From NCBI GenBank assembly GCA_014529385.2, contig CM043971.1, positions 93,464,840-93,528,839 of the forward strand: a DNA stretch of 64,000 nt. The letters run 5' to 3'. The stretch's first letter is position 1; every line of letters starts with the position of its first letter. Positions 53,725-64,000 of this stretch are shown here, one piece after another. Made by a program: the position numbers and the translations under genes. This DNA comes from Adiantum capillus-veneris (lineage: Eukaryota > Streptophyta > Polypodiopsida > Polypodiales > Pteridaceae). The notes under the pieces are model-generated. The model was not told the origin of the DNA, ran no database searches, and saw only the letters and a list, made by a program, of their open reading frames with translations.

Positions 53725-54771
53725 GTCATTTAATTTTTATATGTAATGTAGGGTGTTCTTCACTCATCTAGCCTTTAGATAGGGTTGTGCTGGTTTGGTT
53801 AAGATGTTGTGATTAACCTGAGTAGATTGTACTCTTTTATAACTCCTGCTAATTGGACAGATTAGTGATGGTATACTCTGATTCTGGGTTGTTTTTGCGC
53901 AGAAGTCTCTGAAAATAATGGGAATCTCACTGGCATTTGATTACTGGGTACTGAGGTGCTACCAAATCTTGAAAAGATTTTTAGATAATGAAAAACATCA
54001 CATACCCTGATGATGTCCATTTTTCTTTTTGAGCTTGATTACATTTGCCGACATTCATCACATACCCGAAAGATATCTGGTCTTTTTCAGCCAGATCGGT
54101 TGCTCACCATTTGCATCTTGAAAGTATTTCTGACATGTGGTAGCTTAATATAGCCTGGTTATGGTTTAGTTCCTCTACCTTAAAATAATCTAAGCTTTGC
54201 TCTATTGAACTTGCCCTTATTTGCTCTCATTTCATATCATATCAGTTAGTAGTAGGATGATTGCATTACAAATCTACCCACATAATGTTGTTACAAAGAA
54301 TATGAAACTTGACTTCTCCAGTTAGGGATTAGATATCTAAAGTTGGTTTATGGCATAAAGGGTACTCTTTGGAGTATGTTGTTGTTGGTCTCTAGCTTTT
54401 TAGATGTACTTTTACTTATATGTGGCTGTTACGGTTCTGGTTTTGGCTTAATGCTTCTCTTGGGGGCTTATAGCACCTTGGCCTACACTATCAAAACATA
54501 CTTTTCTTACTTTTTTCATTTTTCGTATCGAGAAGATTAAATCTGCTGCTTCTTTTGAATTTCAGGCAACAGATGATGGAATTGGTATTATTCATTTTTT
54601 TAGCAGGGAATAAAACTGGAATATGATTACTGGCTGTGAGAAAAAATACGTTGGCCATGACATTTGAAGAGAGACAACTGTAAAATGATGATGTCAGTTA
54701 AGATGATTAAATTTGTTCGTATCTCAAGTAGGGGAAAATTTCAAAACCCAAACATATGGGTTGGGACTCCT
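53725..54771. other. Intron-like non-coding interval
   Basis: AT-rich, T-rich sequence without long ORFs. Copia 3 is inserted at its end (target CTCCT). Confidence 0.4.
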
Positions 54772-54998
54772 TGTTACCATATACATCTGGTAGTGATGTG
54801 TGTGAACACACTAGGACCACCGGGGCATTTCTTCCCTCTTTAGGAGGTTTTTTTCCCCATGCATTGTATATACTCCCATCACTCTAGGGATATCTATCTT
54901 TCCATTGCACACTAAGTAATACACTCTCAGTTGTGTGCCTTGAGCTTCCTTCATCTTCTCCAAGCTGTGTGCGTTTCTTTGCAACCCTAATTCCAACA
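54772..54998 (+). repeat. 5' LTR of Copia 3
   Basis: TGTTACCATATACATCTGG to CCTAATTCCAACA, directly followed by AT and the PBS. Confidence 0.95.
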
Positions 54999-55000
54999 AT

Positions 55001-55012
55001 TGGTATCAGAGC
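55001..55012 (+). other. Primer binding site of Copia 3
   Basis: TGGTATCAGAGC, initiator-Met tRNA complement, 2 bp after the LTR. Confidence 0.93.
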
Positions 55013-55360
55013 AGGTTGCGTCCTCCCGAGCTTAGTCACCAGCTACTCCAACATACGCCTGCTCACTTTCTTCAATTTCAGTGAGGTTTGGCGAGCGTTT
55101 GTAGGTGTACAAATATTTTGGGATAGCTCGTAGAGCTATGTCTACTCAGTTTTTTGATTCAAGCTCATTTCGGCCTCCGTTTCCACTACAGGTAGGTATG
55201 CACAGGCAATTTTGTCATTTTGTACAGAATTTCTGTCAGTGTCTTTTTTTGCATAACAGGTGTCTTAAAGTCTTCTACAGTTTGTGCTATATAGCACGTG
55301 TTGTTCCCGCTTTGTTTCTCCTATTTTCGAGCAGTTTTCACATCAGGTGCAACATTTACC

Positions 55361-56400
55361 ATGGCTGACAACAACACAGATGTGGTCAAGATGTTTGTTG
55401 TTGAGGACAGATTGGATGGGGACAATCACCCTATGTGGGCTTACATGATGCAACATGTTCTTGTGTCAAAGGGCATCTGAAATATTGTGCAGGGCATTGA
55501 TGTACGCCCTGGTTCTGAGGATGCTGGCGATGTTGAGGATGTTGCAGGTCTTGCTGCAAGAATTGCTGCTATTAGAGTTGTTTTACCTACGGCAGAACAA
55601 TCTCGTTGGGATATAAAGGATGCACATGCTCATGCATTGATTGTGTTGTCTGTGTAGCGCACCATTGTTCCTCACATTCGTTCAGGAAAATCTGCAAAAT
55701 AGGCTTGGGATATTTTGGTTGATCTTTATGCAAGTCGCAATGAGGCTAAAATTGCTTTGCTGTGTAAAGAGCTGGAGTCAAAGATTATGCATGAGGAAGA
55801 TGATATGGACACTTTCCTTGCTAGTGTCAAGGATATCAATGAGCAACTTATTTCTGCAGGTGAAGTCATTTTAGACAGTTCCCTTGTGTAGACTATTCTT
55901 GATGCCTTACCAGACTTTTGCTAGTACTTGGAGACTTATGACCCAAGGAAATCCTGAAGTTGTCAAGTTTGATGCATTATGCACATTGTTGTTGCAAGAG
56001 TCACTTTCCAAAAAAAACAAGACTACGCAGCGTGCAGTCGAACAGGCTTTTATTGCTTCTCAAAGAAAGGGTAGTAACAGCAATGCAGCCACTTCTTATG
56101 GTTCTATTGCAAGTGGAAAAAATTCTGTTCCTAATGCTTCTGCTGGCAGCAATTCCTCTGGAAATTCTAGTGATAAGGGAAAAAAGAAGATGCGTTTCCA
56201 TTATTGTAAAAGCTAATGATCACTTGATCAAGAAATGTCCTAAGTCGAAGGCCAAAGAGCCTAAGAAGAAAGAGGGTGGTTCCACTGCAAGTGCTGGTTC
56301 CACTACAAATGCAGCCATTGTTGAGTCTTTTGGGAAAGGAGGCTGTGATGCTGATGTTGATGCAGAATGGGCTTTTAGCAGAGAGTGCACTTACAATCCT
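55361..56400 (+). pseudogene. gag: Gag of Copia 3
   Basis: MADNNTDVVKMFVVEDRLDG begins at 55361. In-frame stops lie at 55478-55480, 55655-55657, 55700-55702 and 55889-55891, with a frameshift near 55908. The last two stops and the frameshift are shared with Copia 2. The zinc knuckle is damaged (RFHYCKS for CHYC, and a frameshift at 56213). Confidence 0.88.
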
Positions 56401-57590
56401 GCTGTTCATGATGCATGCTTGTTTGTCAGTTGCTGCAGATTCACATGTGTGGTATTTCAACAATGGTGCTACAAAGCACATTACCTCACATCGTGAATTG
56501 TTCACCTCGCTTGAGTTTGTCTCTCATGGAAATTCGGTCACTTGTGCCAACAATGCCTCTTATCCAGTTCAGGGGGTTGGAAAGATTGTGCTTATTGCTG
56601 CAAATGGCACTTCTTTTACACTTGTTGATGCACTTATGTACCTGGGATCAAGAAGAATCTCTTGTCCATATTTGCACTTGCTAGACTCAAACTTGTAGTC
56701 AAATTTGTGGATGACAGATATACAGATTATGATCTCAGTTTTGGTGATGAAATTGTTGCATCTGGCCTTTTGTGCCGTGGGCTGTATAAGCTCACTTTGT
56801 ATGACAAGTGTGGACAAAATTTTGCAAATGCAGTTGCAGATCCAAGGGCTATTTCAGATGCAAAACTTTGGCATGCACGTTTTGGGCATCTGAATTTTGC
56901 CAGTTTGCTGCGTTTGCAGAAATCTGATATGGTCACTTCTTTGCCACCTCTTGAAGCACCTATCAAACATGTTTGTGAAGGCTATATTTTGGGTAAATGT
57001 AGTGTTCTAAGTTTTCAAAGGATGGTTCAGCTAGGGCCACATGCAGGTTGCAGCTTGTGCATAGTGATGTTTATGGGCCCATGCAAACTCCGTCCTTGGG
57101 CAATTACCTGTACTTCATGACTTTCATTGATGATTACTCCAGGCATGCATGGGTATTTCCGCTTAAAGCGAAGTCCGAAGTTTTTATGTGCTTCAAACAA
57201 TTTCTAGCTATGGTTGAAAATGTCTCAAAAATGTACTATGGGCACCCTCCATTCAGATCCAGGGGGGGAGTATATGTCTCATGAATTTAATGCATTTTTG
57301 GCTAGTCGTGGGATAAAACACCAATGTACATTGCATTATACGAGTCAGCAAAATGGTGTAGCTGAGAGGAAAAACAAGTCACTTATGAAAATGGCACGAT
57401 GTATGGTCAAGAGTCAAGCTTTACCACATTTGTTTTGGCTCGAGGTTGTCATGTGTGCCACTTATGTACTTAACAGGTGTCCTAGGAAAGCGTTGCAATC
57501 TATGACTCCATATGAAGCATGGCATGATAGAAAGCCATCTATTGAGCATATGCGTGTTTTTGCTGTTTGGCTTATGGTTTAGTGCCACAA
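56401..57590 (+). pseudogene. Protease and integrase of Copia 3
   Basis: Protease remnant WYFNNGATKHIT (D-S-G changed to N-N-G, about 56450), GAG-pre-integrase LWHARFGHLNFASLLRLQ (about 56865), integrase core with VHSDVYGPMQT and DDYSRHAWVFPLK (about 57050-57170), HSDPGGEYMS (D) and QQNGVAERKNKSL (E). Frames change near 56420, 57045 and 57235. The Copia integrase D-D-E is intact. Confidence 0.88.
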
Positions 57591-58877
57591 GTGCAGCGCA
57601 AAAAATTGGATGATAAGGCTGTCAAATGTATTTTTGTTGGTTATATTGTTGAAAGCAAAGGGTTACAGGTTGTATCATCCGCAAACAAAGTGTATTTTGG
57701 TTTCACGAGATGTAGTGTTTGTGGAAGATTCTGTTTAGCCCTTGTTGCCATGTACTAGAGACAGTAATGTGAGCTCACAAGACATTTATGACACTTTGTT
57801 GCCTCTTTTCAGTGGTGGAAGTTCGAATGTAAATTCCAATGAGGCAAATGTATAGCCTATGGGGTTTTTGAAAATGATACAGATCAGCCTATTACTAAAG
57901 CTGATGTACATGATGTACTTGATGAGGAAAGGGCTGAAAATGAGGAGGCTAGAGGTATGCCAAAATGGCTGGTGCATACATTGCATGACAGTAAATTGGA
58001 TGCACCTTTGTCTAGTGATACTCCTTCAGGCTCTCACCATGCATCTTATGCATCAGATTGTTATGACTTGGCTGTGTCTAGCCTACATGATGTTGAGGAA
58101 CCTCTGTCTTTTGATGAAGCACAAAATTCAAAAAATTGGATGACTGCCGTGCAATCAAAATATGATGCACTTATAGAAAATGACACATGGACTTTATGTG
58201 ATTTGCCTCTTGGAAAAACGGCCATTGGTACGAAGTGGGCTTACAAGTTGAAATGCAAGCCGGATGGTGAGGTTGATCTCCATAGGGCTCGACTTATTGC
58301 AAAGGGTTATGCACGTCAAAAAGGCGTAGATTATGAAGAGACTTTTTCTCCCACTTGTCCCATGACTACTATGCATTTTCTATGTGCATTGGCAACTCAT
58401 TTTGGTTGGGATGTACATCAATCAGACATTGTTACTGCTTTCTTGAATGGTGACATATTTAATGAGGAAGTTTATGTAACGCAACCTTGCGATTTTGTCA
58501 TAAAAGGACAAGAGGACAAAGTGTGTAGATGTAAAAAGGCTTTGTATGGGTTGAAGCAACCTTCTCGTGCTTGGTATGAGAAAGCTAACACTCATTTGGT
58601 CAAACGAGGCTTTTGTAACAGTCCAACAGAAAGCACATTGTATGTAAAGTGTGAGGGTGATGTACTTCTCATTGTGGTTCTTTATGTAGATGATTTGTTG
58701 ATCACTGGACCAAATGAGAGACATGTTGCTGAATTTAAGGCTGATTTGAATGCTACTTTCAAGATGAAATATTTGGGGCTGTTGGATCATTACTTGGGTA
58801 TACAGTTTAAGCAGTGTGATGATGGTATTGCCTTCTGTCAGAAAAATTACATAGAGACATTGCTATGTAAGTTTTGA
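57591..58877 (+). pseudogene. Reverse transcriptase of Copia 3
   Basis: A 306-codon open frame from 57957 covers the linker and RT: KWAYKLKCKPDGEVD, HQSDIVTAFLNGDIF, YGLKQPSRAWYEKAN and the catalytic VLYVDDLLITGPNERH (about 58680). It ends in TGA at 58875-58877 inside LLCKF*LEYCKPIATP, where Copia 2 has GGA. This is the best preserved coding part of the three Copia copies. Confidence 0.9.
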
Positions 58878-59694
58878 CTTGAGTATTGCAAACCTATTGC
58901 CACTCCCATGGAAACAGGTTTGAAGTTGAGTCTACATGATGCTAGCGATCCTGATGATGTCACTCTTTACCAAACTGTTGTTGGCTGCCTCATTTATGTA
59001 TGCAGCACGAGGCCAGATTTTCAATTTGTAGTCTCACAGGTCAGCAGATATATGCATAGCCCATGGTATAAGCATTGGCAGGCTGTCAAGAGGATTTTCC
59101 GCTACCTTAGTGGAAACTTTACATCTTGGCTTGTTTTATCCCAAGGGGGGATCATTGCCGCCAGACTTACATGCTTTTTCGGACTCAGATTGGGCTGGTT
59201 GTTTTGACACGCGAATGTCCACAAGTGGTTTTTGTTCATGCTTGGTAGTTCATGTATATCGTGGTTGAGCAAGAAGCAACCTACTGTGGCCACTTCAAGT
59301 TGTGAGGTTGAGTACAGGGCAGTCTTCACAGGTACACTTGAGTGTGTATGGCTCAGACACCTTATGGCTGATTTGGGTGTTGGACAGGACACTGCCAACA
59401 CTATCTACACTGATAGCCAGAGCGCATTGGCAGTTGCGAGGAACCCAGTTTTTCATGCTCGCACAAAGCGCATTGAGGTGCATTACAACTATGTCAGGGA
59501 GAGGATCTCAACAGGAGAGATCAGCTTGGATTATGTGCCAACACAGGACAACCTTGCAGAACTTTTCACAAAGGCATCGTCTCGTGAGAAGCTTGGGCTT
59601 ACTCACTTTGTGGACTCATCATGTCCGCAGGGCATGGCAACTTCCCTTTACTCATGTGTCAGCTCTTGTTCACCGCATCACTCCAGGGAGGATT
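58878..59694 (+). pseudogene. RNase H of Copia 3
   Basis: ATPMETGLKLSLHDASDP connects to YQTVVGCLIYVCSTRPD and VSQVSRYMHSPW. After a frameshift near 59115 the RNase H core follows: SKKQPTVATSSCEVEYRAVF, TIYTDSQSALAVARNPVFH (D), IEVHYNYVRERISTGEI. The PPT-like CCAGGGAGGATT lies just before 59695. Confidence 0.88.
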
Positions 59695-59921
59695 TGATAC
59701 CATATATATGTGGTAGTGATGTGTGTGAACACACTAGGACCGCCGGGGCATTTTTTCCCTCTTTAGGAGGTGTTTTCCCCTGTGCATTGTATATACGCCC
59801 ATCACTCTAGGGCTATCTATCTTTCCATTGCACACTAAGTAATACACTCTCAGTTGTGTGCCTTGAGCTTCCTTCGTCTTCTCCAAGCTGTGTGCGTTTC
59901 TCTGCAACCCTAATTCCAACA
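59695..59921 (+). repeat. 3' LTR of Copia 3
   Basis: TGATACCATATATATGTGG to CCTAATTCCAACA, 227 bp. The CTCCT target repeat follows. Confidence 0.95.
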
Positions 59922-61104
59922 CTCCTTTGGTTGTTCTGCTAATTACCGGAGTCCTGTACCTTATTGTGTCGTTTTTTCATTAAAGATATCACATTAGAAA
60001 GTTCTTTAAGAAAAATTCTGATAGGTTATGGCTTGGCTTTCTCTAAAAATTCTACAGAGGCCTTTAGGCTCTGTGATTGAAATAATATATCGGTCTGACT
60101 TTGTTCATGGGTAACCGGCTTTCCCCTTTCACTTTAGGAGGTGTTTTGAAATAGAATGGCTGTTAAAAATTGATGCCTACTATAAAGTGTAAGTCTCGAG
60201 CTAACTTGTGCTTACTCATATGGGGTAAAAAACTCCTCGATCTGTTTTAAGAATGATTTAGAAATATTTAAACATAGTTTGATTGAGAGAACCTTTTTAA
60301 ACATTTTAGACTTAAGATAGGCTGCAGAATGTTCTGAAAAATCTGGAATTGTTTTGATAAATGGTAGCATTTATTATGGGAATCTCACTCTCTAGGAAAG
60401 ATTTGCTCAAACCAAGGACTATCTTATAGTAAGAACTTGGCTTAAGAAACTCTTATTCTGTTTGCAAATTACAAAATACATGTTGAGAACTCTTGTTTTT
60501 TTCATTGGGACATGGATAACAACTGGGATGCCCATGCATCACTTGTACATAGTAACAATTGCTAACCGAGAGTTTTCTTGTTTACTATGGGTGCAGGTGA
60601 GAGCTACCTTCTTTGATAAAAGCATACTGTTCTATGAGGTTGAGGACATGAAGCTTATCTTTTACCTTGAAGCAGCATCACTCCTGAGTTAGGGATTACT
60701 TTCTCCTATGTTATAATTTGTTTTCTTCACTGCCTTGTACAAAATTTATTCTCAATAGCAAATAAATTATTGTACAAATCCATTGTATTTGCCTAGAATT
60801 TTTGGTATGTGAACAGGTAGTGTTCATTTGCGTGTATATATCTAATTAGAACTGCTACACACACAATAAACGCAAAAGAGAGATTGACTTGTCTTTCTCT
60901 CTCAGTCCTTAGTTCTAGTTCTTACAGTATAGTTTATTATATTCTAATAGGCAGGGGTGCTATCACACAGTCTCAAATGTCCCCTTTGACATGACTGGTG
61001 AAAGGTTGCTAGCACTACCATATTATTCCAACTATTCTCGTTCTCTCTTTCTAACGTCCTTTTTTCCTTGTCATTTCACTATATTTTAAATTTTTGTCCA
61101 CCAG
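59922..61104 (+). other. Intron-like interval with one exon candidate
   Basis: T-rich non-coding sequence. An acceptor-like TATGGGTGCAG ends at 60596 and is followed by an open stretch to a TAG at 60690-60692 (FFDKSILFYEVEDMKLIFYL). The next acceptor, TTTTTGTCCACCAG, ends at 61104. Both open stretches look coding, but no intron was proven. Confidence 0.35.
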
Positions 61105-62690
61105 GATACTCAAAAACTCACAGCAAGAATGAAGGTCTTCTCTGATCCAGTGAAAAGAGCTCTGATTTTGGAGAAATTACAACTTGCTAGAGAATTAGAA
61201 TATGTCTTTCCTAATATCTCACTTAGGATTAGGCCCTGTCTTCACAGGGATGTAAAACTCAAATAGAAGTTACATTCTGTATAAACACTATGGGTCTACT
61301 CTACTGATCCAAGATGTGTTAATCTAACCTTTGTTATTGAAATCTTTGCAGATTATTTCCCTTTTACCAAGTTCTTATTCTTCCTATGGAACCCCTCTCC
61401 TTTGCTTCTCTACTTGTGCTAAAATGTATCCAAGGTAGCGAAGCTTCAGCTTTAATTTTTGATACCTCAAAAGATACTAGTATGTCACTTGTCCAACTTA
61501 TTTCCTTTGATCAATGGGTGAAAGTTCTCGCTCTCCTCGTAACGAATAAAACTGAGGGCATCAACCTACTGTTGGAATTTACTTCTAATTTGGCTAGTCT
61601 TTCCAAAGCCTATATTCAAGATTTATCTTCCTTCTCTTCTAAAGGCTCTGAATTGTCCAATCTTCTCAAAAAAAATTGCGGACTAAGTCCAAACTTTGTT
61701 ACCGCTCCCTCTACTCCAATAGTCCCTCCTCCTAATAGCCTCTTTTGTAGAGATGTTGCGGCGTTGGAAGCTGTAAAAGAATTTCAAAAGGACCTTTGTT
61801 CACTCAGTGAGGCTTCCCTTTTAGATATGGTACCGAAATTCTATAGGGCCTTTTCTTGTTTACCATCATAACAGATTGAAGTAGAATCCTTGGGTGTAGA
61901 GCACAGACTTTGGTTGTTCCCGAATAAAGGGTTTCTTGCTCCCATTTCTATGGAAACTTGGGTCTTCCTTGTCAAATTGGCATCTACCACTATTGAAGAA
62001 TGCAAGCTTAAGGTTCTTAAAGGGATACAACTCCTGGATAAAGGAGATCTGATTAAAGCTCCTTTCAATATGAATTTCCTTGATGACAAAAAATACGGAT
62101 CTAATACAGGTCTATATGCAAGAACCAAAGGTGTGATGACGTTTAGTAAAAATAATGATGATTACTACACTGAAACGGTGTGGAATGTGTCAGACCTTTC
62201 CTTAAGTGTGCATGCATTTTTTTAGATCCTAAAGGTTTGACCATGCTATTTGGTACGCCGCCCTCAACAATCTTCCAAGTATCTTTCCTGAAAAAGCTGA
62301 AGAGTTTCATCTTTCCCTCTTCTGTTCATGGCTTGGTGGACAAGCTAGAGATCCGGTCTTAGCTCAAATTGCCTTTATACATTACATATCTATTATGTGC
62401 GACACCCTCCAAGAGCTGGGTTCTGAAGGTTGTCGCACACTGTTAACCACTTATGGAGGTTATAAAGGAATCAATGGTATGGTTGGGCAAATTAAGCCTA
62501 ATGTTGATGATGATGATACTCAAGTATCCAAACGTCCCAACACACTTGTCTCCCCGTCGGCTTCTTACACCTCTTTCTTGACTCCCTCCTCTAGTGATTC
62601 TGTATTTGGTAGAGGGAGGGCTAGAAGTTATATTAGAGACCGTGGCAGAAACCTGCCAATCCAAAATCTTTTGGATATGTGATATGCAGG
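61105..62690 (+). pseudogene. N-terminal part of the Penelope-type RT protein
   Basis: Coding pieces: 61105-61265 (MKVFSDPVKRALILEKLQLA and on to RIRPCLHRDVK), then from 61352 (after CTTTGCAG) through 61871, a TAA at 61869-61871, and on in the same frame to 62225. Frameshifts near 62217 and 62360 lead into CDTLQELGSEGCRTLLTTYG and the final SVFGRGRARSYIRDRGRN. No known domain is recognised in this ~430-residue part. The RG-rich end is a possible RNA-binding stretch. The simplest splice of 61250 to 61352 does not keep phase, so either the intron borders differ or the gene is decayed. Confidence 0.5.
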
Positions 62691-62899
62691 TACAAAGGAA
62701 TGCCTGTGGGGCAGACTTTACCTACCTCCAAAGAAAGAAGCATGTAATAGAATATTTACACACTCCTTGTTTACTAGCAAGATTTTGGAATTTTTTTCTC
62801 CCCAATCTATTTTTAATGAATGCTTTAGACACATTTTTGGACCAAAAAAGATGTGATGTTGGGATGGAAATACTTGCTGTCTATCAAAAATCTTATTTA

Positions 62900-64000
62900 T
62901 TCTAATGATTTCCTCCCCAATGAAGAGGTTCATGTCTGTGTTTGTCACCTATATCCTTAGTTTTGTAAGTCTTTTACTAACTTAGGCTTACATGTTTGTA
63001 CTTCTAACTTAGAAATCATATCTGATACACATGTGAAGAGCCTCTTAATTAAAGGCTTGAATCATATTCCTCCTTTTCCACTAAATCCTCATCTTGCCTT
63101 CATGGCTGTACTTGAATGCCTGGCCGACTTTGCCTTAAAACTCCAACTGGAGGTAGATGTTCACTTTCTACTTACCTCTACACTTAAATAATTTTTTTGG
63201 AGAAAGATCAGTCTTATGCTGGTTGAGTTCCTAAGTATTGAGACTACCTGGCTGACTCCCGTTATTAAGACTTCCATCTCTGATATTAAGAAGAGGTGGT
63301 TCATTATAGGCCTAGATAAAGCATCTAACACTGCTTCCTTTATCTGTAAAAAACTCGCTTTTGATTCTGCCTTTTCCAGAATGGTGTTGATTTTTTTAAA
63401 CTTGATACCTCTCCTCTTAGAACTTCTACACTTCTAAATGATGATTTATCAGAACTTGGCTACTGTCCTAACGCTCTGAAAATACATGTACTCTTCTTAA
63501 CTTATAAAAATCATACACATAAATTTAGATGGATCTTTGATGCATCTAATAACCTATTTTCCTGTATTACTAATGACATCACCGTTTGCTTAAACTTTAT
63601 TCTACTAGAAATTGAAGCAATTTGCTCCATCAAGCGTAATGACCTAAGATGATTTGGGAATTTAGATTGCTGCCCTTTTTGGATTGTAAAGAATGCAGCA
63701 AAGGTTTCTATTAACCTCTCAGAAAACCTTTACTCTATCTTTACAGCAGACATAAAACAATGTTATGAGAATATTCCACTAACAGGATCTATTGGTCTTT
63801 TTAATACCTTATCTAAGCTTATAAAGATAGCTTTCTCCCACAGATCGACACTTGGATATACATGTATCTCAACAAAAAATAATACTAGTTGGGTTTAAAA
63901 AATCTAAAATGTCTACACATGTCATCTTTAGAGAAGATGATCTATATAGATATATCTTTTGGCTCCTTAATAATTGTTGTCTCGAAATAGGGATTACTTG
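62900..64000 (+). pseudogene. Penelope-type reverse transcriptase, start of domain (cut by window end)
   Basis: Reading across frameshifts gives LLIKGLNHIPPFPLNP (about 63045), IKKRWFIIGLDKASNTASFI (about 63275), TYKNHTHKFRWIFDASNN (about 63495) and FTADIKQCYENIPLTGS (about 63740). The K-G-L...I-P, D-K-x-x-N, H-K-F-R...N and D-I-x-x-C-Y-E-N-I-P-L order is that of Penelope-like and related single-ORF RTs, with the first catalytic aspartate in ADIKQCY. A TGA at about 63650 and a frameshift near 63895 break it. The YxDD box lies beyond the window. It is not an LTR-element RT and not a LINE RT by these motifs. Confidence 0.65.

Larger units (their letters stand above)
54772..59921 (+). mobile_element. 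Ty1/Copia element 3, full length but decayed
   Basis: Two 227-bp LTRs (54772-54998 and 59695-59921) and a perfect 5-bp target duplication CTCCT (54767-54771 and 59922-59926). All Copia domains are present in order: gag, protease, GAG-pre-integrase, integrase, RT, RNase H. The LTRs differ at about a dozen of 227 positions by eye, so the insertion is not recent. Gag has several stops; RT is nearly open. Confidence 0.96.

Overview
The window looks like nuclear DNA of a land plant, in a region built almost entirely from retroelements nested in one another. No intact host gene is visible. The plant signs are: LTR elements primed by initiator-Met tRNA (TGGTATCAGAGC) or by the TGGCGCCGTTGCC type of site; a gag-only element of the plant TR-GAG kind; and Copia and Gypsy domain orders typical of plants. 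Two features lean away from flowering plants, with low confidence: an unusual Gypsy RT/IN lineage (element D) and a Penelope-type reverse transcriptase with signs of introns at the right end. A fern, lycophyte or gymnosperm would fit, but the sequence alone does not settle this.

Layout, left to right. 1-9384: a Copia pol fragment split by a nearly complete non-autonomous element (TR-GAG A, minus strand, 106-8894) with two LTRs, PBS, PPT, gag and a protease-like ORF but no RT or integrase. 9385-10469: repeat E, of unknown class. 10470-~17625: Gypsy element D (plus strand), complete in domain order but decayed, with a shortened 5' LTR. 18480-20805: a second, longer copy of repeat E. 20806-23960: a truncated second TR-GAG copy. 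23961-25806: dispersed palindrome-centred monomers and a CT microsatellite. About 25807-37652: Gypsy element B (minus strand), with a leader made of ~275-bp tandem monomers, two aspartic-protease domains and two HHCC-like modules. 37653-38498: an LTR remnant of the element C family. 40475-50975: Gypsy element C (plus strand), split inside its integrase by Copia element 2 (46304-50586). 51218-52170: tandem SINE-like units and purine/pyrimidine microsatellites. 52515-64000: degraded coding remnants, then the broken Penelope-type RT locus, interrupted by Copia element 3 (54772-59921).

The relative order of insertion can be read. Copia 2 is younger than Gypsy C. TR-GAG A is younger than the left Copia fragment. 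Copia 3 landed in non-coding sequence of the Penelope-type locus. Every element larger than a SINE carries stops, frameshifts or altered catalytic residues, so none looks able to move by itself. TR-GAG A and B share protease and CCHC-region sequence, and B-type elements are the natural candidates for having mobilised TR-GAG A in trans.

Most interesting: the second DTG aspartic-protease domain downstream of integrase in B; the 20-bp palindrome repeated every ~275 bp in the B leader; premature stops and a frameshift shared by independent Copia insertions; and the Penelope-type RT locus. Element boundaries marked approximate were judged by eye from internal similarity, without alignment software.
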